This document shows, piece after piece, positions 23,951 through 32,645 of a stretch of 44,855 nt of DNA; the stretch's first letter is position 1, and each line of letters begins with the position of its first letter. The notes below the pieces were generated by a model. That model worked only from the letters and a program-made list of their open reading frames with translations. It had not been told where the DNA came from and did no database searches. The DNA is taken from assembly GCF_002585305.1 (NCBI RefSeq), contig NZ_NUNF01000057.1:460-45314 (forward strand), given 5' to 3'. The stretch is from Bacillus sp. AFS037270. GTDB taxonomy: Bacteria > Bacillota > Bacilli > Bacillales_B > DSM-18226. A program made the translations under genes and the position numbers.

Positions 23951-24928
23951 ATGAATCAACTAAAAGGTATTCACCATGTTACGGCGATTACGAGCAGTGC
24001 CGAAAAAAACTATCACTTTTTCACTTATGTATTAGGGATGAGGCTTGTTAAGAAAACCGTTAACCAAGATGATATTCAAACTTACCATTTATTTTTTGCA
24101 GACGATACCGGTAATCCTGGTACAGATATGACCTTTTTCGATTTTCCTGGGATTCCTAAAGGTGTTCATGGAACAAATGAAATTTTTAAAACATCCTTCC
24201 GTGTGCCAAGTAATACGGCATTAGAATACTGGGTTAAGCGGTTTAACCGCTTAGAAGTCAAACATACTGGTATAAAAGAACAGTTTGGAAAAAAAACATT
24301 GTCATTTGTAGATTTTGATGATCAACATTATCAATTAATTTCAGATGAAAATAACGAAGGTGTTGCTGCAGGAACTCCATGGCAAAAAGGACCGATTCCA
24401 TTGGAATTTGCGATTACAGCACTAGGGCCAATTTTTGTAAGGGTGGCGAATTTTGATTATTTTAAGGAAATGATGGAAAAAATCCTTATGTTTAAGGAAA
24501 TTGCCCATGAAGGATCGTTCCATTTATTTGAAGTCGGTAAAGGTGGCAATGGGGCTCAGGTTGTAGTCGAGTATAACGCGATTCTTCCTCCTGCACGACA
24601 AGGTTTTGGTACTGTTCATCATGCTGCATTCCGTGTGGAGGACCGCTCTGTATTGGAAGAATGGATTCGAAGAATGGAAGGCTTTGGTTTTCAAACTTCA
24701 GGTTTTGTTGACCGTTACTTCTTTGGTTCCTTATACGTTCGTGTAGCGCCCCAAATTCTATTCGAGTTTGCCACTGACGGACCTGGATTTATGGGTGACG
24801 AACCATATGAAACACTTGGAGAGAAGTTATCCTTACCACCATTCCTTGAACCTAAACGCGAACAAATTGAAAGAATGGTGCGCCCAATTGATACAGTAAG
24901 AAGCACGAAAGAATTCATAAAAGAATAA
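23951..24928 (+). CDS. Ring-cleaving dioxygenase, glyoxalase/VOC family (MhqA/E/O type)
   Basis: A 325-residue protein of two vicinal-oxygen-chelate modules. Metal ligands are expected in IHHVTAIT (His8 or His9), in VHHAAFRV (second module) and a C-terminal Glu (ILFEFATDGPGF). MhqA/MhqE/MhqO proteins of Bacillus open hydroquinone or quinone-derived rings and protect against thiol-reactive quinones. The MhqR-like operators upstream support that role. Ribosome binding site GGAG; terminator directly after. Confidence 0.9.
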   Translation: MNQLKGIHHVTAITSSAEKNYHFFTYVLGMRLVKKTVNQDDIQTYHLFFADDTGNPGTDMTFFDFPGIPKGVHGTNEIFKTSFRVPSNTALEYWVKRFNRLEVKHTGIKEQFGKKTLSFVDFDDQHYQLISDENNEGVAAGTPWQKGPIPLEFAITALGPIFVRVANFDYFKEMMEKILMFKEIAHEGSFHLFEVGKGGNGAQVVVEYNAILPPARQGFGTVHHAAFRVEDRSVLEEWIRRMEGFGFQTSGFVDRYFFGSLYVRVAPQILFEFATDGPGFMGDEPYETLGEKLSLPPFLEPKREQIERMVRPIDTVRSTKEFIKE

Positions 24929-24930
24929 AT

Positions 24931-24977
24931 TAAAAAAAGGCAGTGATTTTTTCTTGTAAAATCATTGCCTTTTTTTT
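24931..24977. terminator. Bidirectional terminator
   Basis: AAAAGGCAGTGATTTT pairs with AAAATCATTGCCTTTT (one G-T mismatch) around a 7-nt loop. It is shared by the dioxygenase and the convergent acyl-CoA synthetase gene. Confidence 0.9.
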
Positions 24978-24984
24978 TAAATCC

Positions 24985-26577
24985 TTAATTTACTTTCTTA
25001 GGCCCCTTCCAATACATTTCACGGAGACGATATTTTTGTAGTTTACCAGTTGCTGTTTTTGGCAGCGCCTCCACAAATTCGACTGTTTTAGGTGCTTTAA
25101 AGTGGGCCATGTTACTTCGGCAAAATTGAATGATCTCATCTTCCGTCGCCACTTCTCCTGGTTTCAGTACAATAATAGCCTTTGGCACCTCGCCCCATTT
25201 TTCATCTGGAATGGAAATAACTGCCGTTTCCAATACAGCAGGATGCTTATATAACACACCTTCTACCTCTGTTGAAGAAATATTTTCCCCGCCAGAAATA
25301 ATCAAATCCTTGGCACGATCTTGGATTTCAATATACCCATCCGGATGGGTGACCGCTAAATCTCCTGAATGAAACCAGCCATCCCTAATTGCTGCTGCCG
25401 TATTTTGCGGGTCTTTATAATAACCTGTCATGACGACATTTCCGCGGGTCACAATTTCACCGAGCTCTCTTCCATTCCAGGCCACTTCTTCTCCGTCCTG
25501 TCGAACGACCTTTGTTTCCCCATTAAAAGCGAGTTCAATCCCTTGTCTTGCCTTAATCGTTGCTTGATCATCAGTAGATTTTGCATCAAACTCTTTTTTC
25601 CATTCACAATAAAGGATAAATGGTGAAGTTTCTGTCAAACCGTAAACATGAATCATCTTTAAGCCCAGGATCTCCTGCGCTTTCTGAATTAATGCGGCTG
25701 CTGGCGGTGCACCAGCTGTTGCCATACGCGGATGCGTCTGCACTTTTATTTCTTTTGCTTTTGGTTCATTTACCAGCATATTTACCACGGTTGGTGCCCC
25801 GCAAAGCAATGAAATCTTCTTGTTTTCAAATAAATCAAGGATTAATGGTGGATCAACCTTGCGTAAGCAAACATGGGTAGCACCTGCTGCTGTAATTGCC
25901 CAGACCCCGCCCCAGCCATTAGCATGAAACATTGGCAATGTATGAAGATATACATCATCACAGTTTACTCCCAGGTGATACATAAAATTAGCTGCATTCA
26001 TATAGTTACTACGATGGGTCAGCATGACACCCTTCGGAAGAGAAGTCGTTCCACTAGTGTAATTCAACGTTAGCAGCTGGTTTTCATCGATTTCAACCAC
26101 AGGAAAATCGGCCTTTTCTGCTGTATGCTGAAGAAAATCTTCATAATCTACACCTTTTAATGTAGTCTCGTGTCCAGGAACCCGGACAATTATAATATCA
26201 TCCAATGCTAGATTATGGACGATTTCCTCAATTGGCTTCGTGAACTCCTCATCCACAATTAACATTTTTGCATCGCTGTGTTTGATAATATATTCTAAAT
26301 CTTTTGCAGATAATCGATAATTCAAGGGCACCATGACTGCACCAAGCTGACAAATTCCATAGAAACATTCCAACATGTAATGGGTGTTTGGCAGCATCAC
26401 TGCTACATGATCTCCTTCTTGAATTCCTGCATGATGCAGGGCAGTTGAAAGCTGGTCGGCACGCTGTCCAAATTCTTCGTATGTAAATTCTTTATCACCA
26501 TCAATTACTGCGATCTTTCTCGGATAATACTTGATCGCTCTCCGTTTCCAATCAAGTGGGGTTAGTGGTGAAAACAT
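24985..26577 (-). CDS. Fatty acyl-CoA synthetase (AMP-forming ligase)
   Basis: A 530-residue ANL-superfamily enzyme that joins a carboxylic acid to CoA via an acyl-adenylate. Motifs: LTLNYTSGTTSLPKGVMLTHRS (P-loop), HVYGLTETSPF, DGWFHSGDLAVTHPDGYIEIQDR and the C-terminal catalytic lysine in LPKTATGKLQKY. It resembles the AlkK-type medium/long-chain group; chain length cannot be told. The ATG at 26577 lies eight bases after AAGGAG; an in-frame GTG overlaps the site. An esterase gene lies upstream, but a terminator separates them. Confidence 0.92.
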   Translation of the reverse strand: MFSPLTPLDWKRRAIKYYPRKIAVIDGDKEFTYEEFGQRADQLSTALHHAGIQEGDHVAVMLPNTHYMLECFYGICQLGAVMVPLNYRLSAKDLEYIIKHSDAKMLIVDEEFTKPIEEIVHNLALDDIIIVRVPGHETTLKGVDYEDFLQHTAEKADFPVVEIDENQLLTLNYTSGTTSLPKGVMLTHRSNYMNAANFMYHLGVNCDDVYLHTLPMFHANGWGGVWAITAAGATHVCLRKVDPPLILDLFENKKISLLCGAPTVVNMLVNEPKAKEIKVQTHPRMATAGAPPAAALIQKAQEILGLKMIHVYGLTETSPFILYCEWKKEFDAKSTDDQATIKARQGIELAFNGETKVVRQDGEEVAWNGRELGEIVTRGNVVMTGYYKDPQNTAAAIRDGWFHSGDLAVTHPDGYIEIQDRAKDLIISGGENISSTEVEGVLYKHPAVLETAVISIPDEKWGEVPKAIIVLKPGEVATEDEIIQFCRSNMAHFKAPKTVEFVEALPKTATGKLQKYRLREMYWKGPKKVN

Positions 26578-26641
26578 GTAATCCACTCCTTATTATGATT
26601 TGAAAAATTCATATAATAATTTCACCGTCGTTCCCTTTTTT

Positions 26642-26672
26642 CAAAAAAACATATGCCATCCAAGCATATGCT
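26642..26672 (-). terminator. Terminator of the esterase gene
   Basis: CATATGC-N7-GCATATG (7 bp, perfect), followed by TTTTTTT on the minus strand, about 15 nt after the stop. Confidence 0.8.
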
Positions 26673-26686
26673 TTCAAAAAGATGAG

Positions 26687-27637
26687 TTATTTGATAGGGC
26701 TTTTTGTTTGATAAAACACTTCTTTTAGTGCTTGACCTGATTTTTCCAGTGCCTCCTTTCCAAGTGCAATAACAGAAGCCATGCTCATGAAACCATGAAT
26801 GGTCCCATCGTAGCGGACCAATTCTGCCTTCACCCCGGCCTCCTGAAGTTTCCTTGCATAAAGCTCTCCTTCGTCTCGGAGTGGATCATATTCAGCCGTA
26901 ATAACAAATGCCGGGGGCAAACCGGTGAATTTTTCATAGAGAATAGGAGCTAAGAGCGGATTACCCTTATCCTCTTCTTCCCCGTTCGAATAGCACTTAA
27001 GGAACCATTCCATTGTCCCTTGGGTTAAAAAGTAGCCTTCTGCATTTTCAAGCATTGACGGAGTTGGTTCACCCCAAATGTTTGTAGCTGGATAGAGGAG
27101 TAATTGGAAGCAAATCGCTGGTTTTTGCTTGTCTTTTGCCAAGTTTGAGATTACTGCCGCAAGATTACCCCCTGCGCTATCCCCGCCAACGGCAATTCTA
27201 GCAGGGTCTACTTGAAACTCTTCCGGATTTGCATAGACATATTCGACTGCAGCATAGCAATCATAAACAGCCGCTGGGAATTTATGCTCGGGTGCTAATC
27301 GATAATCAACAGAAATGGTTACACAGTTTGCAAGGTTTGTTAAAGCCCTGCAAATATTATCATGTGTTTCTAGGTTGCCGACCACCCAGCCGCCGCCGTG
27401 GAAATAAACTAGTGCCGGGCAGTTGGCCTCTGCCTCTTTTGGATAATAGACTCTAATAGGAATATCACCCTCTGGTCCAGGGATAGTCCGGTTCTCTACA
27501 TTGCCGACTGGCTCAATTTCACTTTTAGGAAGCTGAAATGCTTTCCTTGCCAACTCTGGTGTTAAAGTTTCTAACGGCGGCGTACCCAAAGAAGCTAAAT
27601 AATCTAGTAACATTTTCGTTTGTGGGTCAAGAGACAT
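26687..27637 (-). CDS. Alpha/beta hydrolase, hormone-sensitive-lipase (family IV) esterase
   Basis: A 316-residue cytoplasmic carboxylesterase. The oxyanion-hole motif HGGG (80-83, in YFHGGGWVVGN), the nucleophile in GGDSAGGN (Ser154), the acid in ITAEYDPLRDEG (about residue 250) and the histidine in TIHGFMSM (about 280) are all present. Substrates are typically short-chain acyl esters. The ATG at 27637 (MSLDPQTK) follows AGAGGG; the frame is open six codons further upstream. Confidence 0.92.
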   Translation of the reverse strand: MSLDPQTKMLLDYLASLGTPPLETLTPELARKAFQLPKSEIEPVGNVENRTIPGPEGDIPIRVYYPKEAEANCPALVYFHGGGWVVGNLETHDNICRALTNLANCVTISVDYRLAPEHKFPAAVYDCYAAVEYVYANPEEFQVDPARIAVGGDSAGGNLAAVISNLAKDKQKPAICFQLLLYPATNIWGEPTPSMLENAEGYFLTQGTMEWFLKCYSNGEEEDKGNPLLAPILYEKFTGLPPAFVITAEYDPLRDEGELYARKLQEAGVKAELVRYDGTIHGFMSMASVIALGKEALEKSGQALKEVFYQTKSPIK

Positions 27638-27730
27638 CCGTTCGCCCTCTTTCACGTGGAATAAACTTACATTTTTATAATTCGATGAAAAATTATAATA
27701 TCCTTCCTTTATCCGTAAACGTTTTCAAAA

Positions 27731-27762
27731 CAAAAAGGCTAATCTTTATCTATAGATTAGCC
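27731..27762 (-). terminator. Terminator of the GTP cyclohydrolase II-like gene
   Basis: GGCTAATCT and AGATTAGCC (9 bp, 8-nt loop), followed by TTTTTG on the minus strand. Confidence 0.8.
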
Positions 27763-27792
27763 CTGCACATTTATTGCTCTAATAGTGAATTT

Positions 27793-28545
27793 TTAATCAT
27801 TGCAACAAGTCCCATCATCGTTCAAATGACCAGACTTATTGATTTTGGTTTTCAAATACTTCTCATTGTATTCTGATATATCCCCCCATAGAGATTCTCT
27901 GCCTGAAACCTCTAAACCAGCATTCTTTAATGCTTGAAGCTTTTTAGGATTGTTCGTAATTAGAGTAACTGGTTTAGACCGTAATGCTTTAAGGACTCGA
28001 ATCGCATCTCCATAATTCCTGGAGTCATCCACAAATCCAAGCGCTTCATTAGCCTCCACTGTGTCATATCCGTTCTCTTGCAGGATATAAGCCATTGCCT
28101 TACTGAATAAACCAATTCCCCTTCCTTCATGGTTCGCTAAGTAAAATAATGCTCCAATTCCGTGGTCCGCAATCATCTTCATGGATTGCTTTAATTGAAA
28201 GCCGCAATCACATCGCTTACTCCCAAAGATATCTCCTGTATGGCAAATGGAGTGAAAACGGATAATCGCATCATCACCATATTCAAAGTCCCCGTAAGCG
28301 AGGACGCTGGATTGCTGGAATTCGGCTAAATTGGCCGAAGATAATTTTTCAATGATTTTTTGAAAATCCTCTGTTACTTCATCACAATTTAGCCAACAAT
28401 ACCATTTAAAAACAACCGTTTCCCCATACAAATTTACCGGTAGACGGATGGGGCCTACCAAGTAAATGGCGCCTTTATCCGTTTTAATTAATTGAATTTT
28501 GTCTTCTAAGACCGAAATTACTTTTGAATTGAGAGTTTCTTTCAC
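27793..28545 (-). CDS. Stand-alone GTP cyclohydrolase II (RibA-like)
   Basis: A 250-residue protein with only the GTP cyclohydrolase II domain. Zinc cysteines are in SICHTGDIFGSKRCDCGFQL (Cys101, 112, 114); HEGRGIGL (139-146) and GYDTVEANEALGF complete the active site, and TLITNNPKKLQAL is typical. The enzyme opens GTP to start riboflavin synthesis. In Bacillus the usual RibA is fused to the RibB (DHBP synthase) domain in the rib operon; this copy has neither the fusion nor rib neighbours. The GTG at 28545 follows AAGGAG by nine bases; the frame is open 27 codons upstream without a site. Confidence 0.88.
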   Translation of the reverse strand: MKETLNSKVISVLEDKIQLIKTDKGAIYLVGPIRLPVNLYGETVVFKWYCWLNCDEVTEDFQKIIEKLSSANLAEFQQSSVLAYGDFEYGDDAIIRFHSICHTGDIFGSKRCDCGFQLKQSMKMIADHGIGALFYLANHEGRGIGLFSKAMAYILQENGYDTVEANEALGFVDDSRNYGDAIRVLKALRSKPVTLITNNPKKLQALKNAGLEVSGRESLWGDISEYNEKYLKTKINKSGHLNDDGTCCND

Positions 28546-28694
28546 CGTTAAGCACTCCTTTTTAACATAGTGTTTTACTATAAGTGGATTGGCATTCTTG
28601 GAAGATTTCGCTAAGCTGATCGGCAAGTTTGAATTTTTTCTATAATTGAGTCATGGACTTACTTGAAGCTTTTAATGAATCATTAAATAACGTT

Positions 28695-28707
28695 GGTGTC
28701 AGGCACC
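28695..28707. repeat. Short dispersed palindromic repeat, copy 2
   Basis: GGTGTCAGGCACC, near-palindromic, followed after 18 nt by CACCTTTTTTT, which could pair with the leading GGTG to form a terminator-like hairpin. Copy 1 is at 15936-15948. Confidence 0.4.
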
Positions 28708-28854
28708 ATTTACACTATTGTCACCTTTTTTTCATATTGGTAGGCTTTTGTCCCAAACTTGGACAGCCTTCTATACGTAAATTGGTAAAAGAAGAGTGAA
28801 AGTTAGGCAGGTTATTGTTATTCTTTTTTCTAGTTTGTAAGGAGGTGGACAAAT

Positions 28855-29157
28855 ATGAGTGAATCTTCGACAGGAGGATTTCAAAATGAGGCAGAAGAGG
28901 TAAGAGGAGGAAACTTCTGGGATTTTATGTTAGGGTCCCATGTTCACCACCCCCAAGAGTCATCTTCAAGTAAAATATCCTCGGGGGATCATGGCTCAGA
29001 CCAATTACCATCAAACCATTCATCAGTAAAACATGCAAATAACTGTCGAAACTCCCAATGGCAAAACTCTGTAAATGGGAAAACCCAGACAAAAATCTGT
29101 TGGGATGGCGGAAATATGTGGGAATATCGAGTTAGAAGAAGACCTATGGAAATATGA
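28855..29157 (+). CDS. Hydrophilic protein (100 aa), unknown
   Basis: A 100-residue ORF with a perfect AAGGAGGTG before its ATG and a strong hairpin after its stop. It opens MSESSTGGFQNEAEEVRGGN, continues with FWDFMLGSHVHH and a Ser/His/Asn-rich, probably disordered middle, and ends in a Trp- and Arg-rich stretch (CWDGGNMWEYRVRRRP). Two cysteines. No family recognised. Composition and codon use do not exclude a real small secreted or spore-coat-like protein, but there is no signal peptide. Confidence 0.6.
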   Translation: MSESSTGGFQNEAEEVRGGNFWDFMLGSHVHHPQESSSSKISSGDHGSDQLPSNHSSVKHANNCRNSQWQNSVNGKTQTKICWDGGNMWEYRVRRRPMEI

Positions 29158-29163
29158 TAATCC

Positions 29164-29207
29164 AATACAAATGGGAAAGGATCTAATGAGCCTTTCCCAT
29201 TTGTATT
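29164..29207. terminator. 17-bp hairpin between convergent genes
   Basis: AATACAAATGGGAAAGG and its exact complement with a 10-nt loop. The T tracts are weak on both sides, but the stem is perfect and lies between two convergent stops. Confidence 0.75.
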
Positions 29208-29225
29208 ATAACCTAATAACCCATC

Positions 29226-29948
29226 CTAGTCTTTTTCAGGAATAATACAGTTTCCATCCGCACAGCTGACATCCTGCTCGGTTGACAGATCCTGAAACAT
29301 CGGTTTAGGTGCTTCTTCCTCCCAAACCTTTTGTAAGGCACCCTTGAATGTTTCCAGTGGTTGTGCGCCAGATATGGCATACTTTGAGTTAATGACAAAA
29401 TACGGCACCCCGCCAATTTGGTATTGCTGGGCTATCGCCTCGTCAGCACGGACTTCATTGGCAAAAGCGGTTTTGTCCTGAAGGACATTTAATACCTCTT
29501 GACGGTTTAATCCTGAGGCTTCAGCAATGTCTGCCAATGTGTCAAAATCCCCAATATGTTTTGCCTCAGTAAAGTAAGCCTGCAATAAATTTTCAGAAAC
29601 GACCGCAGCTTTCCCTTTCGTTTTAGCAAACTTCGCTAAGCGGTGGGCATCAAATGTATTGGTTGGCTTCATACCATCAAAATTATACGATAGACCGACA
29701 GTTGCGGCTTGGTTTCCAACATTTTGATTAGCTTGTTTTGCCTGTTCAACACTCATTCGATACTTATTAGCCAATACCTCATGAATACTTTCCCCATTAT
29801 ATGTAGGGGAATTCGGATCTAGTTCGAAGGCCTTGAATTCTACCTCAACCTGCTCTTTATGTGGAAATTGTTCTAACGCCAGTTCTAAGCGGCGTTTTCC
29901 AATATAACAAAACGGACAAACATAGTCAGACCAAACTTCAATTTTCAT
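29226..29948 (-). CDS. DsbA-family oxidoreductase (FrnE/YwbO-like)
   Basis: A 240-residue thioredoxin-fold protein with the active-site CPFC at residues 11-14 (WSDYVCPFCYIGKRRLE), a helical insert, and the cis-Pro motif QIGGVPYFVIN near 180. A second cysteine pair, CADGNC, is at the C-terminus. No signal peptide, so it acts in the cytoplasm; relatives include FrnE and 2-hydroxychromene-2-carboxylate isomerase-like proteins with disulfide-exchange activity. Ribosome binding site GAGGTG. Confidence 0.9.
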   Translation of the reverse strand: MKIEVWSDYVCPFCYIGKRRLELALEQFPHKEQVEVEFKAFELDPNSPTYNGESIHEVLANKYRMSVEQAKQANQNVGNQAATVGLSYNFDGMKPTNTFDAHRLAKFAKTKGKAAVVSENLLQAYFTEAKHIGDFDTLADIAEASGLNRQEVLNVLQDKTAFANEVRADEAIAQQYQIGGVPYFVINSKYAISGAQPLETFKGALQKVWEEEAPKPMFQDLSTEQDVSCADGNCIIPEKD

Positions 29949-30134
29949 ATCTACACCTCAATTTTCGTAGTGTTACGTTCATAGTATCATAAAGAAGGTC
30001 AAAACCAATACAATGTGCTCAGCGTGCTGCAGCATAAGAAAAACCTGAATTTATAGAAAACTAGTTGTTTTCACCTTTAAAAAAGGTAAAATTAACCAGG
30101 GTTATAATCATCATTAATGGAGGTGCCGTTCAAA

Positions 30135-30536
30135 ATGAAATACATACTAAAAGGCATCATTGGCTTTATTATATTAGATTTATACTTCAAGCTCGTCCCT
30201 GTTCAGTTAGGAAACCCATATCTTCAATTTATTACTACCCTCCTTTTCTTCCCGCTTGCCTATTTGGTTTCAAAGTGGGTGGGATTGGGCGGGTTAAAAG
30301 GACTAGGCATCTTGTTCCATCAGGGTTGGAAGAAGAATTTTTCCCTAAGTTTTATCATTGGATTTAGTTTTTGGATGCTGATGTTTGGCATACAATTCTT
30401 TACGGGTGATTTGGTTTATGATGGTGCCAAGGGTCTGGGAGAAATTCTCATGCCTGTTTTAGAGGTATTTGTGGGCTATTTTGTCGGGTCTCTAATAAAT
30501 GATATAGTAGTAATTAAGCTTTCCTTGTTCCTTTAA
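30135..30536 (+). pseudogene. Truncated membrane protein, probably N-terminal part of a CPBP (CAAX-protease-like) protein
   Basis: From the ATG at 30135 (GGAGGTG nine bases upstream) 133 codons encode three or four membrane segments (YILKGIIGFIILDLYF, FITTLLFFPLAYLVSKW, LSFIIGFSFWMLMFGIQFF, FVGYFVGSLINDIVV). The sequence then collapses into KLSLFL and a stop. CPBP-type proteins continue from such a GSxxNDxxV point into their conserved protease region, which is missing. The frame ends in the tail of an opposite-strand gene fragment, so a rearrangement cut it. A TTGTTT-N16-TAAAAT promoter may lie at 30065-30092. Confidence 0.6.
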
Positions 30537-30794
30537 ATCCTTTAACAGCATGTAAGTAAAATGCAGTCCAACTGTATAATCCAAACGGGTAAACGGCTTC
30601 ACAGTATTGAGTTCTAAAATAGTTTGAGCAAGATCATGAACCGTTTTATACTTCAGATTAATAGCCTGTAAGCCTTCCTTTACGAAGGCCTCGTTGATTT
30701 GTTCGACGATCGCATAAGAATCGACGATCACTATTTTTTCTTGTAAAGGAAATTTCGAACAAATTTCACTGATCTCTTTTACGAAGGTATACAT
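30492..30794 (-). pseudogene. Truncated N-terminal fragment, possibly of an AddB/PD-(D/E)XK nuclease-like protein
   Basis: A 100-residue frame with an intact start (GGAG seven bases before the ATG) opening MYTFVKEISEICSKFPLQEK, with KTVHDLAQTILE later, resembling the start of large helicase-nuclease (AddB-like) proteins of over 700 residues. It breaks off after LKEQGKLNYY at about 30505, exactly where the plus-strand CPBP-like fragment also ends. Family assignment is tentative; truncation is likely whichever family it is. Confidence 0.5.
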
Positions 30795-31009
30795 TCAACC
30801 ACTCCGATCATTTACCTCATGGGAAGCTATGGGCCCCTTCTGTTTTAGTCAATTCTTATCCATTATCTCATGATTTCTTCCAATAGAATCACAATTTTTG
30901 GAAAAACTATAAAAGAGATAGTGTTTTCCTCCATAAAAGAAAATATAAACATAAATAGTTGATGGTTGGAAATAATAACCCCGATAACCTTGAGAGGATG
31001 GGATGTTTG

Positions 31010-31726
31010 ATGTCGTTAGAATGGTTTGACAGAGTATGTGCTGAATTGCAAGATCACCTAGAGTCTATTTGTGAAGAATATGATCAAGTTGGTCAAATGA
31101 CCATTGAAAGAGCTGCCAAACATCCAAGGATTGAGTTCTTTGTAGACACTGCAGATGTTGATACAGAAGAGCTCGATCGTGATTTTTTCTGCACACTTTT
31201 CTTTGATCCGCAGAATGAAGAGTTTTACGTCGATAGCTTCGATGTTGACAGCGGACACACGGCGAAAATCATCCTTTCAGATATTGAGGAGATTATCGAT
31301 GAAGTGCATGCAAGCCTCCATGACTACATCAATGGCGATGACCATTATACTGATGATGGGGTATATCTTCAGTCAGTGGAAGTATTTGATGAGGAAGACT
31401 GCGAGACCGCTGAAGACGACATAGACGAAGAATATTATGAAGCGGAACAAATTAATGAAGATGATATTTTTGAGGAAATTGATGTTGACTGGTCCACACC
31501 TGAAGTGACTGCTTTCAAGCACGAAGATGAAGTGGAGGTAACTTATCAGTTTGGCGTTGTGCAGGAAACTGGTGATGGGGTGCTAAAACGAGTTAACCGT
31601 ATTTGGACCACTGATGATGAATTGATCAAGGACGAGTCCCACTTTATTTTTAGCAAAGAAGAAGCGTCTACGATAATTGCCATGATTGCCAGCCACATGG
31701 ACCAATTAAGCGAGTTTGACTTTTAA
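31010..31726 (+). CDS. Very acidic cytoplasmic protein (238 aa), unknown
   Basis: Begins MSLEWFDRVCAELQDHLESI at 31010 after GGGATG; the frame is open 17 codons upstream, but without a proper site. The protein is strongly acidic, especially about residues 125-170 (DEEDCETAEDDIDEEYYEAEQINEDD). The N-terminal half contains FFVDTADVDTEELDRDFFCTLFFD. No signal peptide or membrane segment. It is monocistronic with a strong terminator. Not recognised; the acidity could suit a protein-protein adaptor or metal handling, which is speculation. Confidence 0.8.
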   Translation: MSLEWFDRVCAELQDHLESICEEYDQVGQMTIERAAKHPRIEFFVDTADVDTEELDRDFFCTLFFDPQNEEFYVDSFDVDSGHTAKIILSDIEEIIDEVHASLHDYINGDDHYTDDGVYLQSVEVFDEEDCETAEDDIDEEYYEAEQINEDDIFEEIDVDWSTPEVTAFKHEDEVEVTYQFGVVQETGDGVLKRVNRIWTTDDELIKDESHFIFSKEEASTIIAMIASHMDQLSEFDF

Positions 31727-31738
31727 TTAAAATAACCT

Positions 31739-31770
31739 AAAACGCATGGTGATTTGCCATGCGTTTTTTT
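31739..31770. terminator. Terminator after the acidic protein gene
   Basis: AACGCATGG and CCATGCGTT (9 bp, 7-nt loop) with flanking A and T tracts; best for the plus strand, usable on both. Confidence 0.9.
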
Positions 31771-31839
31771 ATCGTTAAACCATATAGAAAGGGCTTGGGG
31801 TTGGTCGTCTCTAAATAATGGACTTCCGCCTTCTCGAGT

Positions 31840-32562
31840 TTAATCAATTGTATAATCAATTTGAATCAGATCCCAGGCAGTGATGATCCCTAAGGGAACT
31901 TCATCTATTTTCCCGTTTTCAGTAATAATCACGCCTTCGATTTTACGTTTCTTTTTATGGGCTTTTTCAAAAATATTTTCTATTTCAAAAATATTCAAAT
32001 CTTTCGCAACAATCTCAAGCGAATGTTCTTTTTCAAACTCCATGATGTCAGCAACAAGAATATTTGATAGATTTACCATGCCGTTTTCCATATTTTGCAC
32101 CATCCATTTCATGATGGCGCCAGCAGTCAAAAGGCCGATACAATTATTATTTTTATAGATTGGGAATTTAGAATAACCGTAATTCTTAATCGCATCCGTC
32201 ACATGTAAGATGCTGTCCTGATGGTCAAAATAAACAACCTTTTTGGTGGCAATGCTTAGGGCGTAATTAGGGCGGTTTAACACATCGGCAATTTTTTCAA
32301 TATGATGAACAACCTTGGCATTCGGCTCAGCAATATAAAATCCCACCTCCATTTTTTCATGGACGATCGCATTTCTCAGCCTCGCATATTGCTCTAAATC
32401 TTTTTTAAACGTATCAATAATTTGATATTTTTTTGCCCCAACTTTCACTAATACTACGAATCTCTCATCATTTATTTGAACGATATCCCTTAAGGCATCA
32501 TGAACCTGATTGAAGGCTACCTCAAAACGCTCCGACAAAAGTTGTCCCTGCTTTTTATTCAT
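31840..32562 (-). CDS. CBS-domain pair protein
   Basis: A 240-residue cytoplasmic protein. The N-terminal third is helical (SERFEVAFNQVHDALRDIV, RLRNAIVHEKMEVGFYIAEP). Residues about 100-235 hold two CBS motifs (HVTDAIKNYGYSKFPIYKNNNCIGLLTAGAIMKWM and EGVIITENGKIDEVPLGIITAWDLI), which usually bind adenine nucleotides. No catalytic domain is visible, so it is probably a regulator. Ribosome binding site GGAG. Single gene. Confidence 0.85.
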   Translation of the reverse strand: MNKKQGQLLSERFEVAFNQVHDALRDIVQINDERFVVLVKVGAKKYQIIDTFKKDLEQYARLRNAIVHEKMEVGFYIAEPNAKVVHHIEKIADVLNRPNYALSIATKKVVYFDHQDSILHVTDAIKNYGYSKFPIYKNNNCIGLLTAGAIMKWMVQNMENGMVNLSNILVADIMEFEKEHSLEIVAKDLNIFEIENIFEKAHKKKRKIEGVIITENGKIDEVPLGIITAWDLIQIDYTID

Positions 32563-32645
32563 ATTTCCCTACTCCCTCAATACAAAGACTATTTTATATA
32601 TTCATTATTTAAATAGTAAAATTAATACTTAAAATTTTCAAGAAA

